DNA of 64,000 nt from Pseudomonadota bacterium (lineage in GTDB: Bacteria > Pseudomonadota > Alphaproteobacteria > Rhizobiales > Methylopilaceae), in assembly GCA_023388965.1 (NCBI GenBank), contig JAEWFF010000018.1:167075-231074 (forward strand), in the 5' to 3' direction. Each line of letters begins with the position of its first letter. The first letter of the stretch is position 1. The translations under genes and the position numbers were made by a program. Below are positions 7,654 through 16,107 of the stretch, in pieces. The notes beneath the pieces are model-generated. The model was given only the letters and a program-made list of their open reading frames with translations. It had not been told where the DNA came from and made no database searches.

Positions 7654-9072
7654 TTAACGTGGCGGCAACAGCGCGCCAGGGTTGAGAAGGCCTTCGGGGT
7701 CGAACGCCGCCTTGAGCCGCTGCATCAGGTCGAGTTCGACCGCGTGCTTCGTGCCGGGAAGAAGATCGCGCTTCAGCCGCCCGACGCCGTGCTCGGCGGC
7801 GATCGAGCCCTCGAAACGGCCGACGACCGCATGGATGGCGGCGCTCATCGCATCCCATTGCGCAAGGAAGGCGTCCGGGTCGGCGCCTTCGGGCTGGGTG
7901 ATGTTGAAATGCACATTGCCGTCGCCGAGATGGCCGAACGGGCAGGGGCGGCAGCCGGGCACGGTTTCGAGCGCCGCCTGCGTGGCGGCGTGGATGAAGG
8001 CCGGCACATCCTTCACCGGCACCGAGACGTCATGCTTGATCGAGGCGCCGGCCAGCCCCTGCGCGGCGGACATGATCTCGCGGTAGCTCCAGAGCGTCCT
8101 GCGCCTATCGGCGCTGTCGGCGATAACGCACTCAGTGGCCTCGTCCGCTTCCCGCGCCCCGTTCGCGATGCGGCGCATTGTGTCGTCCAGCCCCGAGGGT
8201 GCGACGGACGACAGTTCGATAAGTACGTACCACTCATGCCGCCCCGTCAGCGGCATTCCGAGCCCAAGCTTTTCCGCGGCGAGCGCCATGCCGAAGGCGG
8301 GGAGTATTTCCGCGGCCGTCACGTCCGGCCCGGCCTCCATGCGCGTGCGGCGAAAGACGGCGAGCGCGACTTCCGGCGAGCGGACGCCCATGAGCGCCGT
8401 TTCCACCGAGCGCGGCTCAGCGAACAGTTTCAGCGCGGCGGCGGTGATGATGCCGAGCGTGCCTTCCGAGCCGGTAAAGATGTGTTTCAGATTGTAGCCG
8501 GTATTGTCCTTACGCAGTGTCCGCAGGCCGTTCCAGATGCGGCCGTCCGCCAGCACGACTTCGAGGCCGAGCACGAAATCGCGCGCCGAGCCGTAGGCCA
8601 GAACGTTCAGCCCTCCGGCATTGGTCGCGAGCGTGCCGCCGACCGTGCAGTACTCTTCGGGCGCCAAGGTCAGCGGATAGAAGCGGCCGACTTTTCGTGC
8701 GGCGCGATGCGCCTCGGCCAATGTCGCGCCGGCCTCGATGACGAGCGTGTTGCCCTCGGGGTCCACGGCGCGCACGCGGTTCAGCCGCTCCAGCGAAAGA
8801 ATGAGCGCGGGTTTCTGCTCGACCGGAATCTGGCCGCCGACAAGCCCGGTATTGCCGCCCTGCGGCACGATGGGCACGCCGCATTCGCGCGCGATGCGCA
8901 CCACGGCCGCAACCTCCTCGGTCGTGCCGGGCTTCACCACCGCCACCGCGCGGCCCTTGAACAGACCCCGCCGCTCCGACAGATGCGGCGCCATGGCCGG
9001 GCCTGTCAGGACATGATCGGGACCGAGCAGCGAGCCGAGTTTGGGAATGATGGGGCCGGACGAGGGGAGCAT
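7654..9072 (-). CDS. FAD-binding oxidoreductase (D-2-hydroxyacid dehydrogenase type)
   Basis: A 472-residue enzyme with an FAD_binding_4 domain (VPQGGNTGLVGG at about 71-82, then TVGGTLATNAGG) and a FAD-oxidase C-terminal domain with GHLGDGNVHFN and EHGVGRLK, the His residues that bind substrate and metal. This is the architecture of D-lactate, D-2-hydroxyglutarate and glycolate dehydrogenase subunits; overall it looks most like the D-2-hydroxyglutarate/D-lactate type, but substrate is not certain. The frame is open to 9252 through repeat DNA, so the Met at 9072 was taken as start. Confidence 0.9.
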   Translation of the reverse strand: MLPSSGPIIPKLGSLLGPDHVLTGPAMAPHLSERRGLFKGRAVAVVKPGTTEEVAAVVRIARECGVPIVPQGGNTGLVGGQIPVEQKPALILSLERLNRVRAVDPEGNTLVIEAGATLAEAHRAARKVGRFYPLTLAPEEYCTVGGTLATNAGGLNVLAYGSARDFVLGLEVVLADGRIWNGLRTLRKDNTGYNLKHIFTGSEGTLGIITAAALKLFAEPRSVETALMGVRSPEVALAVFRRTRMEAGPDVTAAEILPAFGMALAAEKLGLGMPLTGRHEWYVLIELSSVAPSGLDDTMRRIANGAREADEATECVIADSADRRRTLWSYREIMSAAQGLAGASIKHDVSVPVKDVPAFIHAATQAALETVPGCRPCPFGHLGDGNVHFNITQPEGADPDAFLAQWDAMSAAIHAVVGRFEGSIAAEHGVGRLKRDLLPGTKHAVELDLMQRLKAAFDPEGLLNPGALLPPR

Positions 9073-9091
9073 CGCGCCAGCATAGCACGGG

Positions 9092-9329
9092 CGTGCCCCT
9101 CTCCCAGAGGGAGAGGGCCGACTCAAGCCAAAGGCTTGAGCGGGGTGAGGGGTTAAACCGGCCGTCCAGCTCTCTCTATCCTCATCCTGAGCCGGACTCG
9201 GCGACGCCGAGCCGTGTCGAAGGATGGCGATGGGCATCGCGCTCGCAACCATCCTTCGACACGCGCACTTCGTGCGCGGCTCAGGATGAGGATAGAGAGC
9301 AGCGGAACCCTCTCCCCTGGGAGAGGTAA
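9092..9329. repeat. Composite palindromic intergenic repeat (families B and C)
   Basis: Two repeat types side by side. Family B has CCCCTCTCCC...GGGAGAGG with the nested hairpin around CTCAAGCC...GGCTTGAG and the tail GCGGGGTGAGGGG (9092-9156). Family C is two inverted copies of ATCCTTCGACAC...GGCTCAGGATGAGG (9176-9296). Each is a strong stem-loop. Related copies occur at six further places in the window, always between genes. Confidence 0.8.
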
Positions 9330-9330
9330 T

Positions 9331-10305
9331 TTACCGCACCGCCGCTCGCCGCAGCCGGTCATTGATCGCCTCGCCAAGCCCCTCGCCGGGAATCGGCGCA
9401 ACGGCAATCGCGGCGGGGTTCAGCGCGTCCAGTTCGCGCAGATAGGCGAACAGGTTCGCGGCCGCCTCCGCAAGATCGCCGGAGGGCGAGAGATTGAGAT
9501 GCGCGATCCCACGCCCGCCGAGCGGTGCGGATGGTCCAAAGCCGAGCCAGGCTTCACCTTCCGCGATCTCGGTCGCGTTCAGCCGCACGGGCGCCGAGGG
9601 CGCGTAATGCTGCGCCAGCATTCCCGGCGCCTGCACGCCGCCTGTCGCTTCTTCGAGCGGCTCGCCCAGCACCTGTTCGATCTCGGCGCGCGTGATGCCG
9701 CCCGGCCGCAGCAGCCGCACCGGCTCGCCCGGCAGGCAGGCGACGACCGTCGATTCGAGGCCGACATTGGTCGGCCCGCCATCGAGAATGATGTCGACCC
9801 TCGTGCCGAGATCCTCCGCGACATGGGCCGCCGTCGTCGGGCTCACCCGGCCGGACATATTGGCCGACGGGGCGACAACCGGCGCCATGAAGGCATCGAG
9901 CAGCTTGCGGGCCACCGGATGGGCCGGTACGCGCACTGCGACGGTGGAAAGCCCCGCGCGCGCCAGCTCGTGCACCGGGCAATCGGCATCGCAGGGCACG
10001 ACCAGAGTCAGCGGCCCCGGCCAGAACGCCGCGCCGAGCTTTTCCGCACGGGCGTCGAAACGTCCGACCTTCTTCGCCTCGTCCAGCGACATGACATGCG
10101 CGATCAGCGGATTGAAGCTCGGCCGTCCCTTGGCCTCGTAGATTCGGGCCACCGCCGCGCCGTTGCGGGCATCCGCCCCGAGGCCGTAGACGGTTTCGGT
10201 TGCGAACGCGACGAGCGCGCCCGAGGCAAGCGCCCAGACGGCCTCGCCGATGGCCTGCGTGTCGGGCTTGAGGATGCGGGGGGAAGTCACGGTCTTTGGG
10301 TACAT
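9331..10305 (-). CDS. tsaC: Threonylcarbamoyl-AMP synthase (Sua5 type)
   Basis: A 324-residue protein with the YrdC domain at the front (GALVAFATETVYGLGADA near 29-46, then KGRPSFNPLIAHV) and a C-terminal Sua5 domain, the long form of the family. It makes L-threonylcarbamoyladenylate from threonine, bicarbonate and ATP, the first step of t6A37 tRNA modification. The conserved KxR...SxN motif is present as KGRPSFN, and a SANMSG segment marks the substrate pocket. The gene diverges from the histone-deacetylase-like gene. Confidence 0.93.
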   Translation of the reverse strand: MYPKTVTSPRILKPDTQAIGEAVWALASGALVAFATETVYGLGADARNGAAVARIYEAKGRPSFNPLIAHVMSLDEAKKVGRFDARAEKLGAAFWPGPLTLVVPCDADCPVHELARAGLSTVAVRVPAHPVARKLLDAFMAPVVAPSANMSGRVSPTTAAHVAEDLGTRVDIILDGGPTNVGLESTVVACLPGEPVRLLRPGGITRAEIEQVLGEPLEEATGGVQAPGMLAQHYAPSAPVRLNATEIAEGEAWLGFGPSAPLGGRGIAHLNLSPSGDLAEAAANLFAYLRELDALNPAAIAVAPIPGEGLGEAINDRLRRAAVR

Positions 10306-10428
10306 GGGGTTGATGCGGAAGAAAAGCGGCTAACATAAAGAGACGGGACAAGCCTTGCGTTCCGCGCCCCGGTGCTGTTCCCTCCGCCCCAACCGGCCTC
10401 CACACATAACAGAGAGAGATCCGAGCCC

Positions 10429-11355
10429 TTGGCCACGCTTCTTCTGCACCATCCGAACTTCGCCCTCCACCAGACCTCCGCCGGCCATCCCGAACGGCCG
10501 GACCGCTACCGCGCCGTCGAGGCCGTGCTGGGTCAGAAGGAGTTCGATGCGCTGGTGCGCGAGCGGGCCGAAACCGCCGATCTCGACACCACCCGTTATG
10601 TCCACACCGACCGCTATGTCGATTCGCTGGAGGCGGCGCGGCCGAACTCCGGCTATGTCTATCTCGACGGCGACACGATGATGGAGCCCTCGACCTGGGA
10701 AGTCGTGCTGCGCGGTGTCGGCGGCACGCTGCAGGCAATCGACAAGGTGCTCGACGGCGAAGTCCAGAACGCCTTCGTCGCCTGCCGCCCGCCCGGCCAT
10801 CACGCCGAGAGCGAGCGCGCGATGGGCTTCTGCCTGTTCAACAATATCGGCATCGGCGCGCGCCATGCGCAGAAGAAGCACGGCCTCAAGCGCGTCGCCA
10901 TCGTCGATTTCGACGTCCATCACGGCAACGGCACGCAGGAAATCTTCTATTCCGATCCGTCCGTACTTTATGCGTCTACCCACCAGATGCCGCTTTATCC
11001 CGGCACGGGCGCTGCGCGCGAAACCGGCGTCGGCAACATCTTCAACTGCCCGCTTGCGCCGGGCGATGGCGGCGACAAGCTGCGCGCCGCATTCAACGAC
11101 AAGATCCTGCCCGCGCTCGACACCTTCAAGCCGGAACTCATCATCGTCTCGGCCGGTTTCGACGCTCATTCGCGCGATCCGCTCGGCTCGCTGCAGATGG
11201 AGGCCGAGGATTTTGCCTGGGTCACGCGCGAACTGATGAAATCGGCCGAGAAGAACTGCGAGGGCCGCCTCGTCTCGGTGCTCGAAGGCGGCTACGATCT
11301 GCAGGGCCTCGCCGACTCGGTGTCGGCCCATGTCCAGGAACTGATGAAGGGCTGA
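10429..11355 (+). CDS. Histone deacetylase family protein
   Basis: A 308-residue Zn-dependent amidohydrolase of the acetoin-utilisation/histone-deacetylase superfamily. Seen are CRPPGHHAESERAMGFCLFNN split across about residues 118-138 with the two catalytic His, DFDVHHGNGTQ near 160 with two zinc ligands, SAGFDAHSRDPLG with the third, and EGGYDL with the active-site Tyr. Bacterial members deacetylate acetylated polyamines or proteins; substrate unknown. A TTG at 10429 with an AGAGAGA stretch upstream gives the family N terminus; an ATG at 10372 would add 19 non-conserved residues. It is followed five bases later by xseB. Confidence 0.9.
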   Translation: MATLLLHHPNFALHQTSAGHPERPDRYRAVEAVLGQKEFDALVRERAETADLDTTRYVHTDRYVDSLEAARPNSGYVYLDGDTMMEPSTWEVVLRGVGGTLQAIDKVLDGEVQNAFVACRPPGHHAESERAMGFCLFNNIGIGARHAQKKHGLKRVAIVDFDVHHGNGTQEIFYSDPSVLYASTHQMPLYPGTGAARETGVGNIFNCPLAPGDGGDKLRAAFNDKILPALDTFKPELIIVSAGFDAHSRDPLGSLQMEAEDFAWVTRELMKSAEKNCEGRLVSVLEGGYDLQGLADSVSAHVQELMKG

Positions 11356-11360
11356 TCCGC

Positions 11361-11603
11361 GTGGCCGAAGCCGATATCGCCAAACTTCCCTTCGAGCAGG
11401 CGCTCGCGGAGCTGGAAGAGATCGTCAAGGCGCTTGAAGCGGGCAATGTGCCGCTTGAGAAATCGATCACGCTCTATGAGCGCGGCGATGCGCTCAAGAA
11501 GCATTGCGACAGCCTTCTGAAAGCCGCCGAGGCGCGCGTCGAGAAGATTACGACGGATGCCTCGGGCCAGGCGTCCGGCACAGCCCCGCTCGATCCAGCC
11601 TGA
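11361..11603 (+). CDS. xseB: Exodeoxyribonuclease VII small subunit
   Basis: An 80-residue protein with the XseB signature LPFEQALAELEEIVKALEAGNVPLE near residues 7-31 and a second helix with ALKKHCDSLLKAAEARV, forming the coiled-coil small subunit that binds XseA. Exonuclease VII degrades single-stranded DNA in repair. It begins with GTG five bases after the histone-deacetylase-like gene, and its TGA overlaps the ATG of corA (TGATG), so the three genes form one unit. Confidence 0.93.
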   Translation: MAEADIAKLPFEQALAELEEIVKALEAGNVPLEKSITLYERGDALKKHCDSLLKAAEARVEKITTDASGQASGTAPLDPA

Positions 11604-12577
11604 TGCTGACGGTCTATCTCTCAAGGGGCGGCGCGCTTGTCCCCGAGACGTTCGACCCGAAGAAGAAACTGCCCGCCGCCGCCGTCTGGCTCGATCTCGT
11701 CAATCCCACGCCGGAAGAGGACAAGGCCGTCGAGGCCTATCTCGGAATCGAGATTCCGACGCGCGAGGACATGGCGGAGATCGAGGCGTCGAGCCGTCTT
11801 TATGTCGAGGACGACGCCCGTTTCATGACCGCGTCCATACTCGCCGGTGTGCGCAAGGACGAGCCGGGCCTCGTCAATGTCAGCTTCATTCTCGCCGGCA
11901 ATCGTCTCGTCACCGTGCGCCACGGCCGGCCGCGCGTCATCGATATGTACATTGCCCGCCTCTGCAAGCAGGCCAACGCGCCCGCGAGCGGGGACGCGAT
12001 CCTGCTCGGCATGCTGGAAGCGATCATCGACCGTACGGCCGATATCCTTGAAAAGACCGGCACGGAGATCGACGACGTGTCGCAGCGCATTTTCGGCACT
12101 CATACCGGCGCGGTGCGGGCCAAGAAGGATTACATGCGCATCCTGCGCACGATCGGCCGCAAGGGCGATCTGTTGTCCATGGCGCGCGAAAGCCTCGTTT
12201 CTCTGACGCGTGTGGTCAGTTTCCTGTCGGTCGCCTATGGGGGCAGGAAGCAGGCGGAGACGCGCGCCATGCTGACCGCCATGCGCCGCGACGCCGACAG
12301 CCTGCGCGATCACACATCCTATCTCGGCGACAAGATCATCTTTCTGCTCGACGCCACGGTCGGCATGGTCACGATCGAGCAGAACGATCTCGTCAAGCTG
12401 TTCTCGCTCGTGGCCGTCATCTTCCTGCCGCCGACGCTCATCGCCTCGATCTACGGCATGAACTTCACCGGCATGCCGGAACTCGAAATTCCGTACGGCT
12501 ATCCGCTCGCGCTCATCGCCATGCTGCTGTCCGCGGTGCTGCCGCTCGTGTTCTTCCGCTTCAAGCGCTGGCTCTAG
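11603..12577 (+). CDS. corA: CorA-type magnesium/divalent cation channel
   Basis: A 324-residue inner-membrane protein with a large cytosolic domain and two C-terminal membrane helices. The signature YGMNF lies near residue 289 at the end of the first helix, followed by the acidic-hydrophobic loop GMPELEIPYG. The family forms pentameric channels for Mg2+ and sometimes Co2+ or Ni2+. The frame is open 33 codons further upstream inside xseB, but the ATG at 11603 overlapping the xseB stop is the normal N terminus (MLTVYL). Confidence 0.92.
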   Translation: MLTVYLSRGGALVPETFDPKKKLPAAAVWLDLVNPTPEEDKAVEAYLGIEIPTREDMAEIEASSRLYVEDDARFMTASILAGVRKDEPGLVNVSFILAGNRLVTVRHGRPRVIDMYIARLCKQANAPASGDAILLGMLEAIIDRTADILEKTGTEIDDVSQRIFGTHTGAVRAKKDYMRILRTIGRKGDLLSMARESLVSLTRVVSFLSVAYGGRKQAETRAMLTAMRRDADSLRDHTSYLGDKIIFLLDATVGMVTIEQNDLVKLFSLVAVIFLPPTLIASIYGMNFTGMPELEIPYGYPLALIAMLLSAVLPLVFFRFKRWL

Positions 12578-12735
12578 GCCCGCTGGATCGGGCTTTAACC
12601 CGCCGTTCACCGTACGCATCGCACCGCGACCCATAATCATGCCCGAAGCGCGGCCGGCATTTGCGAAGGCTTTACCATCCTTGGGATGATCGCCGGTCGC
12701 ATTAAGTATTCCTTGGCCAAGGATAATGATGATCC

Positions 12736-12757
12736 GCCCCGAAATACGGGGCTTTTT
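12736..12757 (+). terminator. Intrinsic-terminator-like hairpin just before a start codon
   Basis: GCCCCG (12736-12741), loop AAATA, CGGGGC (12747-12752), then TTTTT. It ends three bases before the ATG chosen for the c-di-GMP enzyme gene and is about 180 bases after corA. A perfect palindrome CCTTGGCCAAGG lies at 12711-12722. It may terminate corA transcription or a leader RNA. Confidence 0.6.
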
Positions 12758-12760
12758 CCA

Positions 12761-14818
12761 ATGTATCGTGCACTGACCTGCCTTGCCTTCGAGCACAATC
12801 TGGCTCTCGTGGGCTTTGCCGCCGCAATCTGTATTGTCGGTACGGCGACCTGCCTGCGCGTGCTTCAGATCTCGCTGCGCTCCGAGGGCGTGCCGCGCAT
12901 GGCGTGGCTGGGCGCGGCGACGATTGCCGGCGGCGGTTCGGTCTGGGCGACGCATTTCATCTCGATGATCGCCTACGACCCGGGCGTGGTCGTCGGTTAT
13001 GCGGCATGGCCCATCTTCGCCTCGCTGGCGATGGCGCTCGCCGTGCCGGGCGCGGGATTTGCGCTTTATCTGATCGAGGGCAGGTGGGTACCGCTCGGCG
13101 CCGGCATTCTCGTCGGCCTCGGCATTGCCGGTATGCACTATGTCGGCATGACGGGCGTGATCGTGCCCGGCGACATGCATTGGAGCGCGTCCCTCATCGC
13201 GGCATCGATCGTCTATTCCTGCGTGTTCGCGATGCTGGCGTTCTGGCTCGTGCAGCGGTTCGAAGGCACGCCCGGCGTGTTGTGGGGCATGGCGGCCCTG
13301 TCCGGCGCCGTCGTCCTTCTGCATTTCACCGGAATGGGCGCGCTGACCATCGTGCCCAACCCGACCGTTGCCGAACCCGCTCTGCTTATTTCCACCGAGC
13401 TTCTGGCGGGCGCCGCGATTGTGGTGACGGCGTTCATCCTTGTCGTCGCCTTTGTCTGCATCGGTTTCGAACGCCGGATCACGCGCGAGCAGGAGGCCGC
13501 CGCGGAGCGCATCCGCCACATGGCCTATCACGACCCGCTGTCTGGCCTGCCCAACCGCGCCCATCTCGCCGAAACGCTGCCCGATCTGCTGCGGAACGCG
13601 GCCGCGCAGGGCGAGGAGGTGGCAGTGCTCGCCATCGACCTCGACCGCTTCAAGCAGGTGAACGACATTTTCGGCCACCAGTCCGGCGATGCGCTGATCT
13701 GCGCGCTTGCCGGCATCATGAAGGAACAGGTCGGTCCGGACGATATCGTGGCGCGCGTTGGCGGCGATGAATTCGTCGTCGTTCAGGCCGGCGCTGCGCA
13801 GCCGGGCGGGGCCGAGGCCTTGTGCGCACGCCTCCTGAATGCGGCCTGCCGCGACATCGATGTCGGCCGCTACAAATTCCGCACCTCGATTTCGATCGGT
13901 GTCGCCCTGTTTCCGCGCGACGGTACGGACGCCTCCGTCCTGCATTCCAATGGAGATGCAGCGCTGTATCGCGCCAAGGAAGATGGCCGCGGCGTCGCGC
14001 GCTTTTTCGCGCCGGAAATGGATCTTGCTTTGCGCGAGCGCCGCCTGCTTCAGGTCGAGCTTCGCGATGCTTTGGCGCGCAACGAGTTCCGGGTGTTCTA
14101 TCAGCCGCAGGTCGAGACGCGCACGGGCGTCGTTTCCGGCTTCGAGGCTCTCGTTCGCTGGGAGCATCCGGAACGGGGGCTTCTGAACCCCGGCAGCTTC
14201 ATCGAGGCCGCCGAGGAAAACGGCTTCATCGTCGAGCTTGGCGAATACGTATTGCGGACGGCCTGCGCCGAAGCCGCGACCTGGGATTCGCCGCTCTCGG
14301 TTTCGGTCAATCTGTCTCCGGCCCAGTTCCGCCATGGCGATCTCGCCGGGCTCGTGGGCGATGTGCTTCGCGAGACCGGGCTCGAGGCCACGCGGCTCGA
14401 GCTTGAAATCACCGAAGGCGTGCTCATTCAGGATACGGCGCGCGCGCTCGACATCCTCGGCCGGATCAAGAAGCTCGGCGTTGCGGTGGCGATGGACGAT
14501 TTCGGCACCGGCTATTCCTCGCTCGCTTATCTTCAGGCGTTTCCGTTCGACCGCATCAAGATCGACCGTTCCTTCATCGCGGCCCTCGAGGACAATCCGC
14601 AATCGCAGGCCATCGTCCGCGCCATCATCGGTCTCGGGCGCGGCCTGAACGTGCCGATCACCGCCGAGGGCGTCGAGAACGACGTGCAGCAGGCTTTCCT
14701 CGCCGAACTCTATTGCGACGAGGTGCAGGGCTATCTTGTCGGCAAGCCGCAGCCGATCGAGCAGCTTGCGGTGCATCTGCGCCGCAAGGGCAAAGATTCC
14801 CGCGCCGCCGTCGCCTGA
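12761..14818 (+). CDS. MHYT-GGDEF-EAL c-di-GMP regulatory enzyme
   Basis: A 685-residue inner-membrane protein. The N-terminal seven-helix MHYT sensor has repeats WATHFISM, GMHYVGM and LLHFTGM; these bind copper and are thought to sense gas or redox state. The GGDEF domain follows (RVGGDEFVVV, about residue 336) and lacks the RxxD inhibitory site, as GPDD occupies that place. The EAL domain has EALVRWEHP, ELEITEG, DDFGTGYSSL and TAEGVE, all canonical. Both synthase and phosphodiesterase sites look intact, so net activity is not predictable. The frame is open to an ATG at 12686, but a terminator-like hairpin occupies that stretch and MYRALTCLAFEHN is the usual start. Confidence 0.92.
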   Translation: MYRALTCLAFEHNLALVGFAAAICIVGTATCLRVLQISLRSEGVPRMAWLGAATIAGGGSVWATHFISMIAYDPGVVVGYAAWPIFASLAMALAVPGAGFALYLIEGRWVPLGAGILVGLGIAGMHYVGMTGVIVPGDMHWSASLIAASIVYSCVFAMLAFWLVQRFEGTPGVLWGMAALSGAVVLLHFTGMGALTIVPNPTVAEPALLISTELLAGAAIVVTAFILVVAFVCIGFERRITREQEAAAERIRHMAYHDPLSGLPNRAHLAETLPDLLRNAAAQGEEVAVLAIDLDRFKQVNDIFGHQSGDALICALAGIMKEQVGPDDIVARVGGDEFVVVQAGAAQPGGAEALCARLLNAACRDIDVGRYKFRTSISIGVALFPRDGTDASVLHSNGDAALYRAKEDGRGVARFFAPEMDLALRERRLLQVELRDALARNEFRVFYQPQVETRTGVVSGFEALVRWEHPERGLLNPGSFIEAAEENGFIVELGEYVLRTACAEAATWDSPLSVSVNLSPAQFRHGDLAGLVGDVLRETGLEATRLELEITEGVLIQDTARALDILGRIKKLGVAVAMDDFGTGYSSLAYLQAFPFDRIKIDRSFIAALEDNPQSQAIVRAIIGLGRGLNVPITAEGVENDVQQAFLAELYCDEVQGYLVGKPQPIEQLAVHLRRKGKDSRAAVA

Positions 14819-14830
14819 GCCTGAGCCGGC

Positions 14831-15475
14831 TCAGGGATAGAGGCGGGTCTTCGTCCAGTCGTTCCGGCTGGTGTCGGTGCGGGTGAAGACGATCCGGTCG
14901 TGCTTGCGGAACGGCTGATCATGCCAGAACTCGATGCTCAGCGGCACGATGCGATATCCGGTCCAATAGGCCGGGCGCGGGACATCGCCGCCCTCGAACT
15001 TCGTCTCATATTCGGCGACCGCCGCATCGAAGCTCGCGCGGCTGTCGAGCGGGCGCGATTGGGCGGAAGCCCAGGCGCCGATCCGGCTGTCGCGCGGCCG
15101 GGTGGCGAAATAGGCGTCCGCCTCTTCGGGTGTCACCTGTTCGACCATGCCGCGCGCGCGCACCTGACGGCGCAGGCTCTTCCAATGAAAAACCAGCGCT
15201 GCTCTGGCGTTTGCCGCAAGCTCGCCACCTTTCTGGCTTTCTGAGTTGGTGAAGAAGGTGAAGCCCGCTTCGTCCACGCCTTTCAGCAGGACAATGCGGA
15301 CATTGGGAAGCGATTCGGCATCTGTCGTGGCCAGGGCCATCGCATTGGGATCGTTGATTTCGCTGGCGGCGGCTTCGGCAAGCCAAAGGTCGAACAGCAA
15401 AAACGGATCCGTTGCGTCGGTAAAATTACCCTCTGTTAACGTTTCAGGGGCTCCATTTGTATAAACCTTGGCCAT
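14831..15475 (-). CDS. pdxH: Pyridoxamine 5'-phosphate oxidase
   Basis: A 214-residue FMN enzyme that oxidises pyridoxamine or pyridoxine 5'-phosphate to pyridoxal phosphate. Family marks are VRIVLLKGVDEAGFTFFTN near 55-73, SQKGGEL and FHWKSLRRQVRARG (FMN and substrate phosphate contacts), RPRDSRIGAWAS, and the C-terminal RLYP ending that is nearly invariant. It is convergent with the c-di-GMP gene and divergent from the lipoprotein gene. Confidence 0.96.
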   Translation of the reverse strand: MAKVYTNGAPETLTEGNFTDATDPFLLFDLWLAEAAASEINDPNAMALATTDAESLPNVRIVLLKGVDEAGFTFFTNSESQKGGELAANARAALVFHWKSLRRQVRARGMVEQVTPEEADAYFATRPRDSRIGAWASAQSRPLDSRASFDAAVAEYETKFEGGDVPRPAYWTGYRIVPLSIEFWHDQPFRKHDRIVFTRTDTSRNDWTKTRLYP

Positions 15476-15516
15476 GGTGCAGATTTGCCCGCGTTGGGTG
15501 AGGGGTTCGGGAACGC

Positions 15517-16020
15517 ATGTATAGCTTATCGCGGTTTCGCCGTCCTGAGTTGAGGGCCCTTGTTTTCCTTGGGCCGCTCGCGCTGTCGCTTGGCGCCTGC
15601 AGCATGCCCATGGGTTCGCTGATCGGCGGCGGCGATGACAAGCCCGACGTCACGGCCAGCACGCCCGTCGATGGCCGCGCCACCGCAATGGGCGCGCCGG
15701 GCGGCATGCAGCTCGCCACCGCGCCGGCCTCCACCAATCCCATCAGCGGCGCCGACTGGAACTATGCGCGCGGCGCTCTCGGCCTTGCGCTGACCTCGAC
15801 CCAGACCGGCCCGCCGGTGCCGTGGGCCAATCCGGAAACGGGCGCGCGCGGCAATTTCGCGCCGACCTCGGACGCGGTGACGGCCTCGACCGGCCAGACC
15901 TGCCGCAACTTCGTCGCCACGCGCACGGAAAACGGCCAGGAAGTGCAGCTTCAGGGCCGCGCCTGCCGCACGCCGGACGGCCAGTGGGACATTTCCGAGA
16001 CGACCAGAACGGCGCTCTGA
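15517..16020 (+). CDS. RT0821/Lpp0805-like surface lipoprotein
   Basis: A 167-residue protein with a basic start, a hydrophobic stretch and a lipobox LGAC at about residues 25-28, so it is probably lipidated and outer-membrane bound. The mature part has a Gly/Pro-rich region and then FAPTSD...QTCRNFVATRTENGQEVQLQGRACRTPDGQW, the RT0821-type domain with two conserved Cys that could form a disulfide. Function of the family is unknown. It diverges from pdxH and precedes the J-domain gene, an order often kept in Rhizobiales. Confidence 0.85.
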   Translation: MYSLSRFRRPELRALVFLGPLALSLGACSMPMGSLIGGGDDKPDVTASTPVDGRATAMGAPGGMQLATAPASTNPISGADWNYARGALGLALTSTQTGPPVPWANPETGARGNFAPTSDAVTASTGQTCRNFVATRTENGQEVQLQGRACRTPDGQWDISETTRTAL

Positions 16021-16107
16021 CCGTCTGTTGCGTCGAAGCAACAAATTCCTACATGGCACTCGCGGCCTGCGTGGTATAGGCAGCCGTATGAGGGATTTGT
16101 CCGATTC

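Noticed and set aside
9092..9329. Regular repeats considered as a CRISPR array
   Set aside because: Arms are inverted, not direct, spacing is irregular and no spacers or cas genes are present.
11621..14776. Very long open frame on the minus strand (1051 codons)
   Set aside because: It is the shadow of corA and the MHYT-GGDEF-EAL gene, Arg/His-rich with no domain pattern; high GC gives long antisense frames.
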